DNA from: Undaria pinnatifida
Lineage: Eukaryota; Sar; Phaeophyceae; Laminariales; Alariaceae
Reading direction: 5' to 3'
Length of the DNA stretch: 64,000 nucleotides
Assembly: GCA_012845835.1 (NCBI GenBank)
Contig: JABAKD010000019.1
Location: forward strand, 9,287,584 to 9,351,583
Position numbers and translations under genes: made by a program. Below the pieces are notes generated by a model that was given only the letters and a program-made list of their open reading frames with translations, did not search any database and had not been told where the DNA came from. Shown in pieces: positions 34,001-46,000 of the stretch (the stretch's first letter is position 1; each line of letters begins with the position of its first letter).

Positions 34001-37000
34001 CCGATTTGACCGCTCTTAAGTCCCGAACGCTCTTGTTATCCTGGGCGATCTTAAATCGGCGCACCCACCGTACAAAAAATACCAGCGCTGGATCAAGGCC
34101 CGACCCTCGGATCATGTCAGGAGGTTACCAAAATCTCGCGGGTCGAGTGGGGTCGGTCAAGTGGGGTCGGGTCAGGAGGTGTTTGAAACTTCACGGGACA
34201 GGTCGGGTCGGGCCGGGTCGGGTCGGGTCGGGTCGGGTCGGGTCGGGTCGGGTCGGGTCGGGTCGGGTCCGGTCGGGTCGGGTCGGGTCGGGTCGGGTCG
34301 GGTCCGGTCGGGTCGGGTCGGGTCGGGTCGGGCCGGGCCGGGTCGGGCCGGGCCGGGGCGGGGCGGGCCGGGTCGGGTCGGGTCGGGTCGGGTCGGGTCG
34401 GGTCGGGTCGGGTCGGGTCGGGTCGGGTCGGGTCGGGTCGGGTCGGGTCGGGGTCGGGTCGGGTCGGGTCGGGTCGGGTCGGGTCGGGTCGGGTCGGGTC
34501 GGGTCGGGTCGGGTCGGGTCGGGTCGGTCGGGTCGGGTCGGGTCGGGTCGGGTCGGGTCGGGTCGGGTCGGGTCGGGTCGGGTCGGGTCGGGTCGGGTCG
34601 GGTCGGGTCGGGTCGGGTCGGGTCGGTCGGGTCGGGTCGGGTCGGGTCGGGTCGGGTCGGGTCGGGTCGGGTCGGGTCGGGTCGGGTCGGGTCGGGTCGG
34701 GTCGGGTCGGGTCGGGTCGGGTCGGGTCGGGTCGGGTCGGGTCGGGTCGGGTCGGGTCGGGTCGGGTCGGGTCGGGTCGGGTCGGGTCGGGTCGGGTCGG
34801 GTCGGGTCGGGTCGGGTCGGGTCGGGTCGGGTCGGGTCGGGTCGGGTCGGGTCGGGTCGGGTCGGGTCGGGTCGGGTCGGGTCGGGTCGGGTCGGGTCGG
34901 GTCGGGTCGGGTCGGGTCGGGTCGGGTCGGGTCGGGTCGGGTCGGGTCGGGTCGGGTCGGGTCGGGTCGGGTCGGGTCGAGTCGGGTCGGGTCGGGTCGG
35001 GCCAGGAGGATCCCCTATCTCGCGGGTCGGGTCGGGACGGGGTACCCTGACCCGATCTGACTCGGGAAAACGCTCTCGAAAGTGTGCTTCTGACTGTCGG
35101 GGTCTCGACGCGAACGCGCTACAATAGAAGTATATAGCGCTCTTACTTTTTTTGTTGTTTTTGGCATGAAGGGACTCCTTTACGCTTTTAGCACCGCAGT
35201 CCCGACATCGGGACAAAACACTTGGAATTAGACAAGGACCATTTTAGGGGTTGGAAATGGGGCAACACAACCCAAAACTCGTCAGGAAGGCATGTCACTC
35301 TCGTTTTGCGGAATTCTTTCTTTTTTTTTGGTACGGCTAGGCCATCACGGCTTTGTTTTTTTCTTTGTTCGTCGGGGGGTTGCACCTTTTATTTTACTGA
35401 AATAAAAAATAGTTTTTCTTGGAGGGGGGGAGGTGTACAGCACGGGACCTAAGTGAGGAAAGGCCCTTGCAGAAAAAAAATGATGTACCTCCACGGTAGC
35501 ACATCTCTCTCTCCTCGAACCGACAAACTATCCAGTAGGATGTTTGCGAGATCACCAACTTTTGGCTGGGTAGGCGTCGGGTAGTAAAGCATACAGTAAT
35601 AGTATTGAAACCCTCAAATTCCAAGCCCAACCCAACCCACGAAAAAATCAGTAAACACTATATACTAGGTTAGACACATACACATGTCTTCCCTACCTTT
35701 AATACCATTTCTTTAGTTCGAACTTTTTTTTTCGTGGATTGGTTGGCCTTGGGTTATTTATTGTGACGATCGTCGGTTTCAATACTATTTATTGCATTTT
35801 TTGTCAACTCGAAATAATGTGGAAATCGCAAACACCTCAAGTCGCAAACACCCTAAATCGCAAACACCCTAAATCGCAAACACCTTAAATCGCAAACACC
35901 CTACTGTCGTCGGCATTCCTGCACGTATTGTTTTATATAATAGTACGTTCGTTTTTTGACACCAACTAATATAATATGCCATGGGAATGTTCATCGCAAT
36001 GCATTTTCATTGGATTAGACGAAGGCTACGAAACGCGGGTCACATTTTAGGGCCTGCTTTTTCACAGCAACTCACGAGTGGCCTACTGACCTATGTATGC
36101 TTGTTGGCTTTCAAAAGTGTGCACAGCCGCCACGGAGCGGTTTGTTACACTTTGCCAATCAGACAATTGTAATATGACAGATTTGTTTTTAGAAAGAGGT
36201 TAACCGGGCCACGCACGCGCACGCTACTAAACCCGGTGCAAATCGAACGGGGGTAGCCCTCCCGGCCGTAGCCTCGGTGGTGCCATCAGTTTTTTTTTTT
36301 CGTGAGGTACGCAGCTTGTCAAAGGAGAAAGCCTAAGGAGAGAGAACAACAGAAAAAAAAACTCTTATCGTAGAACGCGTCCACTACTGGAAATTAAGAT
36401 AACACACAGCGGTTCCACCTCATGGCCTCCACGCCCGCAAAGGCGCTCCCCACAACGTTGCAGCGGCTGACCCAGGCCTTCGAGAAAGCTTGGACGAAAA
36501 TGCCGCTCTTCGAGCACCCGGAAACGACGCACCGCGATATCTTCACCTTGGAGCCTCCCCTGGCCTCAACGCCTCCAAAACAACGAAAGCATTGAAATAT
36601 ATACGACAAGGAGGGGACGGGGGGGGGCGGGGGAGGGGGGGGTGCACACTTCAGAAAAAGCCGTAGTATTTTCACCATGGACTCTCACATGCCGACGAAA
36701 GCCGGAAGGGAGAACGTCGGGTTTTCACCCACCAGCAGACATCGCGTGAGCCAAGCGCGAAGCACCGTCAAAGCATCTACGGCACGGAGGAGGGGGGGGG
36801 GGAGGGGGGGGGGAACTGAGTTCATGCATAGCCGTGGTCGTATGACTATATACCCTCGAGGACCTTCAGTCATAAGACGGAGAACATCGGTTTTGCATAG
36901 ACTAGAACGGGGGGCGTACTTGATATTGGGGGGGGGGGGGGGGGTAATGCAAGTGGCAAAAGCGATTAACAAATAATCTACAGAAGAGATTGGGGGGGGG

Positions 37001-40000
37001 GGGGTGAAGGGTACAAAAGCAATCAACGAAGCATCTGCTGAAGGGAAGGGAGGGTACCTGGCTTTCCTCGTGTGGCAGCGTGGTGGCCGTGCTAGCCCAG
37101 ACTACATTCTACTGAGCCTTGGCAATAGTGGACCACGATGTTACTCATCAGCGACTAGATAGGCTACTGATTACGTACTGCTGTAGCTAAGTGCATATCA
37201 CTAGCAGGGGGCGGGGGGGGTAGATACAGGATGAAGCGGATGAATTCAGAAACAAAAGCTACTGAAGATTTTTTGTCAATCATCACGTTTTATTTGCCAT
37301 CGGCAACCTTATGGACAAAGCCGTGGTCACAGGTGTCTTCCATCGCGCACAGGGTTCGGCATTCACACTCTTCAGTATCTTAATGCTCGTCGATTTCCAT
37401 CGAGTTTTTGCTAGCTCGCGCTCTCGCGCATTCTGCTCGTCATTTTTTTTTACGCGAGAAGAGGTTCCTACGACAACGAGTACGTATTGTTGATGTACTA
37501 TTCATACGGAGGATTCGAAACCGAACCGTTGACTTCAGCAGGGACGAGATTCGCCTACCTACTACTCCAAAGGAGATGCCTGTAGACTGAAGACTAAACC
37601 ACACCCAGCTACGATGTAGAGTGGGTCGGTATGCTCCAAGAAACGCGCAGAGCGATTATTCAATAAGAAGGCGTGCGAACGTGAAGGGGAGATGGGCAGG
37701 GTGTGATGATCGTATCATGCTTGGCCATGGTCCGTTGGACCATAGACCGTTGCATCGCTTCGATGTCGGGACGAAGCACGTCGGCTTTTACCTACCAGGA
37801 AGACATTGCACAAAGCGCGAAGCACCGTGAGGCGTCCGGCGAGTCGCACAACGGCCGAGCTTCATCTCACCAACAAGTGAGGGGGGCTGGGGGGGGGGGT
37901 GGGTCGGGGGGGGGGGGGGGGGGGTACGTATTTGTTGCTTGCCTTAGTCATTTTACCATTGACCACGCATCTCTTTCGAGACGGAGCGGGGGCTGGGGGG
38001 GGAGGGGGTGACGGGCGCAAAAACAATCAACAAAGCATCAACTGAAGGGAAGGAGGCGGCAGCGGGGGGGGGGGGGGGGATGAAGGGCATGAAGGGGACA
38101 AAAACAATCAACAAAGCATCTACGGGAGATTAAAACACACCCAGCTGCGATAGCGTAGGTCGATTCGCGTCGAGGAATGCACAGCGCGATTTCAACCATG
38201 GAGAGATATTAACGGGAGGTAGGGGGGGGGGGGGGGGGGGGGGTGAAAGGGGTGCAAATTCCCTCTTACCGGCGGCCCCCATCCCCTCGAAAGAGCAATT
38301 CGAAGCTACCGCCTCTGCCCGGCCACAAACCAGCATTCCCATGCCCAGGCCGCCGGCAAGGCGCGTTTTCTCCAGCGTGGCGACAGTGTCTGCGCCGGCT
38401 ACACTGACGCACGCGTAGGGAAGGGCGCTGCGGGTCCCCGAGGAACGCGGTCAGACGGGAGGAGGGATCGGGAGGGGGGGGGGGGGGGGGGGGGGTTGGG
38501 GCGAAACACACACACATACGTAGTCAGCAGCACAATTGTTTCGGCAGCCGAGATAAAATGACGCGATTCTCTATGTCAGCCTGTGACCACAAACTTTGTA
38601 GCAGGGATCTCTCTAGGATGGAGAGCCAGGACGGGCCCTGGGTAAGCTGATGATGTCGTTGCGACGCGGGCTACGATAGAGGTATACCTTTTTTTGGCTT
38701 GAAAAATATTTTCTGAATGACCGGGCTCCGTAACCCCTTTAGAACCCCAAAATCCTTCCCTATACTAAATTCAAGTAAATTTGTAAAAAAAAAAGGTTTC
38801 CAGTCGTTGAAAGGCGTTAACCTTACATTAACCCAAAATCGTCGGAATTGTCGTTCGTGCTTCGCAATAAAAGTTTTTTCGTATACCTAGTATCAATAGT
38901 AGGTCATGGGTGTTGCTCATCGAGTCGGGAAGTTTTAAGATTACCTCAAATCGGGTTTGTTTGGGCGGGGTACAGAGCTCCTTAACCCCTTTCGAGCCCC
39001 CCCCCAAAAAATCCCTCCCTATACTAAATTCAAGTGAATTTCTCCCCTACAAGGGTTTCCAATTGTAAAGGCGTTAATCGACCACCCTCAATAGGCAAAC
39101 AATGCACCTCCACCGTCGTGTTAGTAGAATGTCGACTTGGGTAGATCTGCATGAACGTTTCTTTTTTTTGGGGGGGGGGAGGGAGTAAACTTACTTGAGA
39201 TTAGTGTGAGGACCAAAGGCTACGTATGGCAAAGGGGGGGGGGGCTCTTTTTTTTCAATGGGTCTTCGTCGACCTCACGCGCGCGAGCAACCCCCCCTGC
39301 TCCCTTGCGGCCTTCTTAAGCTTTCGTGCTGCTTTAGTTTGCGACAGGACACTGCCATGGAATGGCTAGCTAAGCTATGCCGCTGCGCCAAACAAATCGC
39401 AAAAAGAGTGTTTGCGGTGAGGTACAGAGTCACTCGGGCGAGTGGCCCAAACCCGGCAGCGTAAAAAGAAGGTATGATAGAGTATGACACTACAATACCG
39501 TGGCCTTCGTCAGGGTCATTTTACGGCTGTAAAAAGGGCTGAGATCCGTTGCTACCCATCCGCCGGAGGACAAAAGGAAAAAAATCAAGTGTGGGGCCGA
39601 TAGAGACGTTGATATAACAAGTGTTTTGCGAGTATTTGCCGAGGGGATTGAGTTCGGGTCGGAGGTTAATATTGAAGAAAGGGAATGTCAGCTACGAACA
39701 AAACGTGCAGTGTCGCGATTCAGCACGGGAGCTCGGCGAAGCTGAAGCTGCAGCACGACGCAGTTGTATGTCGACGGTACCCCGGCATTGTCTCGTACCT
39801 CTCTGTGCAGCCTACGGGAAGACTAGCAAGCAGGGGCGGACGGACGAAGCCACAAACAACCACCCAGCTGCTGTATACAACGCTGACACGTGCGCGCCGT
39901 GTTGCTGCTGCTACTTCTATTACCACTACTGCTACTGCTGCTACGGCTACTACAGGCACTGGCACTGGTATATTGGTACTGGAACTGTACTGGTACTGGT

Positions 40001-43000
40001 ACTGGTAATGTTGCCGTTACTGCTGTCGTTGCGGTTGTTGCTGCAATAAAGGCGGCTGCTGCTACTGCTGTTGGTGTTGCTGTCGAATATGCATGCATGC
40101 AACTATTATGTGCCTGCCTCGTATGCCTTGCCTAGGGTATGCAAAACAAAAAGAAGCGCTGCTCAGACCCAAAACCGCCACTCTTGTCGAACGCCCGCCA
40201 CGTTAAAAAAGAACGAACATTTCGTGATCAAGAGACGTCCAAGCCCGCCGCGTCAAAAACATCAACTCCCTTACCACCTGGACAAACCCGCACAACGCCG
40301 CAAAAGGCCTGCCTAGACGGCAAAAACCCGACGCCCTCCATCCCAGATGTGTCGCGATGCGAAGGGCTATCGCCATGCATGATCGTGCCCCTCCCCCACG
40401 ACTAACGCTGCTCGTACCGCACCTGGAAACGTCACATCCCCAAATGGACGCCGACCCGCGCTCTACCGCGATCGCGTGCGCCGGAGTTCCAGGATTTCTA
40501 GCATTCCTGCGGGCGTTTTTTCCTGACGTCGTCCGCTCTCTCGCCATTTCGGCAGAGGCTATGGCCGCCTGGGCATGGCATGGTGGTTTCGTGCAAAAAA
40601 GGGGGCTGTCAATCTTATTTTGGCTTCTGGGTTGCCTGATGATTGATGTTGGTGGCAATATTCTCGAGGGAGGCATCATGGCGTCACTTCCAATATGGAG
40701 TAGTAACTGATATCTTCGAATAGGTATTAAAGAAATAAAAATGTTTGATATTGTTTACCTCTAAAACTACAACCATTGTGTACGTTATCCTATGTTCCTT
40801 GTTGTTTTTTAGCGGTGCTGTAATTGTATCGCCTCCTTCTAAAGGTGGGAATTAACTACTACCAACATCTTGAATGGTCAATAGTATGAATAACATTTCA
40901 TTCCAGCCCCATACGAGCAATGTCGTCTCCCCGAAACCGAATCCCGAACACGATTGGTTCATTCACCCTGCATGGCATTGATTGTACGGATGGCAACAGC
41001 AGCAACTACAGCTTCCGTTTAATTTTCGGGGTAGCATAATACTCTACACATCGTCTCTCGCGAACGTGGGAAGGGACTCAATATCGAGGCCCGCACTTAA
41101 CGTACCTAAGCGTCGGGTACGGGTGCATAACCGGGTGTTTTACCCGGGTAAACCTAAATAGGTAACTTACCTAACATATCCACCCCCACAAATCTAACAG
41201 ACTTGCAGCATACAGCACCGAAACACTCGAAAAGGAAAAATGCTGCGGAAAAGGGGTGGTGCTCATGTGGGAGAACATCGTCCGTGTATCGGTGTTAACG
41301 ATGACGTAAAACGGCGGCAGGTGCAGGTTTGCACCTTTGTTGCCACAGCAGTAGGAGCCATTTGTGATCGCTAGAGATACATCACAATAAGCAGGGGCCT
41401 TCACGGGTCATGACTCGACCCACGGATCGGACCAGGGCGTTTAAAACATCTTGCGGGTCAAGTTCGATCGGGTCGGGCCGGGGCAGGGGTCATCCCACGC
41501 TAGGCTAGAGGGTGCAGCGGAATTTTCCAAGCTCCTATCATGAGGAACTAGCCGAAAATCTCACCCAAAACATGACTTCGAAGGCGTTCGTTCAAGCTAT
41601 CCGACCAACACTTAAATGCGCTATGAAGTCCTAAAACAAATATTCTCGAAAAAATATCAGACCAACCGATAGCTACGAACTCACTCGGGGAGCTCAACCG
41701 GCCAGAAACGTTTGGCGGAAAAAGTGCAACTCCTACCGTGGAATGACTCTTCGGGAGGTTTTCAGATCTTATGGGACGGGTCGGGTCACGCTGACCCGGC
41801 ACGACCCATGAAAATATCTCGTACCAACCACTGAATTATCAGTCACTCCAGAGTGTGCTGTTGTGAGATATGCACCATGACCGCTTGAGTAGTATATATA
41901 ACAGTCAGGGCGAAAGGATAGCTCTGCGGGTATGGCGTATATCTGAACGGCGACGCTACAGTGTTGTTCACGGTTAATTTTTTGTATCACAAAGACCGCT
42001 GGAGCCTCCCCTAACAGTAGCGTATTGTTGGTGCCGGTATTGCTATTGATTAGGTTGTACTACTGCTGCATATAATTAGTATTGCAATGAGCAATGACGA
42101 ACAACAACATATTATTAATACCTCGGGATGAAATAATGTTTTGCTTATTTTTGGTTGGTGTTAACCCTGACAATGCACTCAGGAGTCATATCATACACAT
42201 TCAAAGGATAATACATCCGGAAGCACGAGCGGCCGGTGCATCATGCAGCCTGCAGAGATGAGCGTCGAACCTAAATTGGTCGAACTCACAGCTGACGTAT
42301 TTCGAATATTTTTCAAGGCAACATTAACATTGCCGTGTTCGCACGCACATGAGGCGAGGAGTTCAACTTTTGTTTAAACGCATCTTTCCCGTCAATTAAT
42401 TAAAAAGGCCGCATTCGTATCCGCTCCGGACTTGACCAAACAAACGTAGGACCCGAGGTTCGCTCTGAGTAGCTTGCGTGTTCGCGAGGGCCACACTCTG
42501 TAAGATTAAAAAGAAAAAACGAAAAAGAGAAAAAAAATAGTACTGAAACCAATGAATGTCACCACCCCACAACCAACCAACCCACGAAAAAAAAAAAGTT
42601 AGAAAAAAAATGGTAAATAGGAAAAGCGCATGTCTTAACTATTTGTTTTTGCTGATTTTTCGTGGGTTTGGGTTGGCCTTGGATTGTGACGCTCGGCGGT
42701 TTCAAAACTAATACTATTTACGTTTTCCGAACCAACTCCTATCCAACCAAAGAGGGTATGTCTCAAACATCCTATTGAAACGTAGACTCTGCAGTCCATC
42801 AGTATCTAGGTGATACGTAGTCACTACCCTTAAGTACACTAAGTATCTGTCTCTAGATGCGGACAAGTACAATATGCGGGGAGTCTCGGTTTGTTACTTC
42901 CCGTCGTTGTGTTGTATATTCAAATTGTAAATAACTTCCCACCTAAAGTATTGGGGAACGTTGCAGAGGAACTTTATTATAGCGTGGTTCTGTCGGTCAG

Positions 43001-46000
43001 TACAACAACCCGCAGAGTACATCTGCCCGTAGCATGTGCATTGTGCCGAATCGACCAGGTGATGGTCAGCCCCACCTCGATCACTCCTTACATCTTCCTT
43101 TCTTCTCACTGCTGCTTTCTACTTCTATGGTTTTCATCTTTTGGCCACATAAGCGCCACTTTCCAAACTACCTTCTCGTTGTCTTCTCCATCACAAGGGG
43201 TCTTCACAAACACTTTGGTGCCACCTTCGTAGCTCTCATCACAGAGCCAGAACCTTGATACGCATCATTCTAACACACCCTACAGGTCCATGGTGCCATA
43301 TTACTCCAAGGCATCGTACGGAGCCCTGGCATCGCCCTCGGGCCGCAGCGGACCAGCGAGGAGGAAGGGCGGGCCACCGAGCGGCATGCCACGATTGATT
43401 AAATCTACCAAGCATGCTGTGATTGACCAAATCTACAGTAACAATGCTGTGCTTGATTACACCTACAACCTTAATTAGATCAATATTTGCTAGTTCGATA
43501 ATAAATTGAATTATTTCATGCTACAGTAGTTCAAGACCTTCATTTTCACACCCCGGACGGATCAGCTCACCGTAGCTCGAGCTAGCTCTTTTCGACGGTA
43601 GCTCACCGGTGAGCTACGGGAGCTACATGCGCTGCACATGTTTTCCCGGCTTAAGCTACAGAAGGTAGCTAATCTGCACATGTTTCGGAAGAGCGAGTTA
43701 TAGCCGATAGCTCATCCGCACACGTTTGCCCCGGACGAGCTATACGAGCTACACGAGCTAGCTCATTTGGCCCATGATGAGCTATAGGAGCTACATGATC
43801 TGTACATGTTTTCAATGCTTGAGCTATAGGCGATAGCTCATCTGCACATGTTTTCAAAGGGTGAGCTATAGTCGATAGCTATCTGCGCATGTTTTCAAAG
43901 CTTGAGCTATAGACGTTCGCTTATCTGCACATGTGTTCGACGCTTGAGCTATAGAGGATAGCTTATCTGCACATGTTTTGAGGTCGTGAGCTATAAGAGC
44001 TACATGAGCTAGCTCATGAGCTGCTGCTAATCACAGGTACAAACACATACACACCAAAACATGACAACACAAACATCCATACATTTTTTATAGACGAGAT
44101 CGGAGCTTTTTATGTTCTTAATACGCCAGATAGACAGAGTACCGGTGGATTTGTTTTTTCGGCACAACCATAACCATCAACCAAGCCCATGCACCACCCA
44201 ACCAAGTACAACTCATCTCAACTCAATCGAGGCACCTGCCACCCACAAACAAGAGTTCGCACGCATACACATACAACACCACACAACACGCCTAGCATGA
44301 CCTGCTCTCGTTTCCGGCCAAAGAGGAGCAGCCGATCTACCCGAACATGGTCCGCGTGGCTCGCGTACGGCTCTCTGTGCCGGCGTCTTCTGCCGTCCTT
44401 GAGAGGTACTTTAGCACCGCCGGGCGTCTCATTTCGGGTTCCCGGAGCAGCCTATCCGCGGCCTACGCGGAGATGGTCATGTTCCTCAACGGAAACATCG
44501 ACCACATTCCCATTGAAGTGCCGGCTCTCCCAACTGAGCAGGCGCTCCAGGCGGTACCTCGCCGTCTCTCTAACCCGAAGGCGGAGGTGGCCGCCCTTTC
44601 TGCGGGCGAGACGGCGTCTGCGGGCAAAGCGGGCGTGGACGCCCACTACGATGAGTACGCAGGGGAGGCGGGGTCTGGGGGGGAAGAGGGCCTTAACGCC
44701 GGCTGCGGCGACTCCGCAGGGGAAGGCTCGGACTAGAAGTCTTGGGGATGAATGGGGGGCAGCGGTAGATCTTCTGTGCTGTTGTTATGTATCTGCTTGT
44801 TCGTCTCTTTTTTTTATTTTTTTTGGGCGATGCAGTTGACTTTTTCTTTCTGTCTCCTGCCTTTTTTTTTCTTTTTTTGCACCTTGTGGTAGTTGTGGTA
44901 GGCTACGCGAAGCCATGTTGGACGGATGAGAATGCACGGATTTCAATGCTGCTGTTTGTCCATATGGCCGCAGTATTGACAACTGCTATTTTTATGTGTT
45001 CAATGGAGTTAATGCTAATGCTGTGATATGCGTAGGAAGTACGGTGTTAACATCAATATACCAGGTATTCATATCAGCTACAGTATACCAGGTATATCTT
45101 TTTTGACGTTGAAAGGAAGTACGATACCGTCGCACGTGCCGACGTCGAGGTTTCGCCTGGATGGTGAGCTGTATAACCTACATTCGAGCTCGTCCCGAAG
45201 GCCAGGTTTGGTCACCTACACATCTAAACACCTGCAAGTTTTGTCCTGAAAGAGCTACAATAAGCTGCGTACATGAGCTCGCTCATGGGGTGAGCTACAA
45301 AGGATAGCTCATCTGGACATGTTTTGAACGCTTGAGCTATAGAGGATAGCCCATCTGCAGATGTTTTACCGGCTTGAGCTATAGACGATAACTTGTCTGC
45401 ACATTTTTTCCCGGCTTGAGCCACAGACGGTAGCTCATCTGCACATATTTTCAAAGCTTGAGCTATACAGGATAGCTCATCCGCACATATTTCACGCGGG
45501 TGAGCTATAAGAGCTCATTTGTCCCGGAATAAAGCTATATGAGCTACATGAGCTGAACATGTTTACCCGGCTTGAGCTATAGGCGATAGCTCATCTGCAC
45601 ATGTTGTGGAAGGGTGAGCTATCATCGATAGCTCATTCGCACATGTTTGCCTGGGATGAGCTGTACGAGCTACTTAAGCTAGCTCATTTGGCCCTGGATG
45701 AGCTATAGGAGCTACATGATCCGCACACGTTTTCAATGCTTGAGTTATAGGCGATAGCTCATCTGCACATGTTTTGAACGCGTGAGCTATACACGATGGA
45801 TGAGCTAGCTCATGAGCTGTCCGGGGTGTGCATTATTTCGCACGGTCGAAGCAGACGACAAATGATACACGAGTCCTTCGAAACAGAGGCGAATGGGGGC
45901 AGCGAGGCGGGACAGCTGAGCCCGGAATCGCTCTCGAACATATTCTCCGCAGGGATGCGCACGTCTCGCCCTACTAGCCCGCTCTCCACGTGACCACGAA

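Noticed and set aside
34006..35216. Open frames of 299-373 codons on both strands (Val-Gly-Ser-Gly-Arg and Pro-Asp-Pro-Thr-Arg repeats)
   Set aside because: They are forced by the stop-free GGGTC pentamer in every frame; no unique flanking protein sequence.
39258..40710. Several 60-150 codon ORFs around 39.3-40.7 kb as separate genes
   Set aside because: The minus-strand part 40568-40407 fits as a beta-helix exon; the rest has no motifs and lies in its introns.
43560..44025. CRISPR-like array (regular repeats with varying spacers)
   Set aside because: The spacers are themselves repeated, units are palindromic and degenerate, and the array is bounded by hAT-type inverted ends in a eukaryotic intron.
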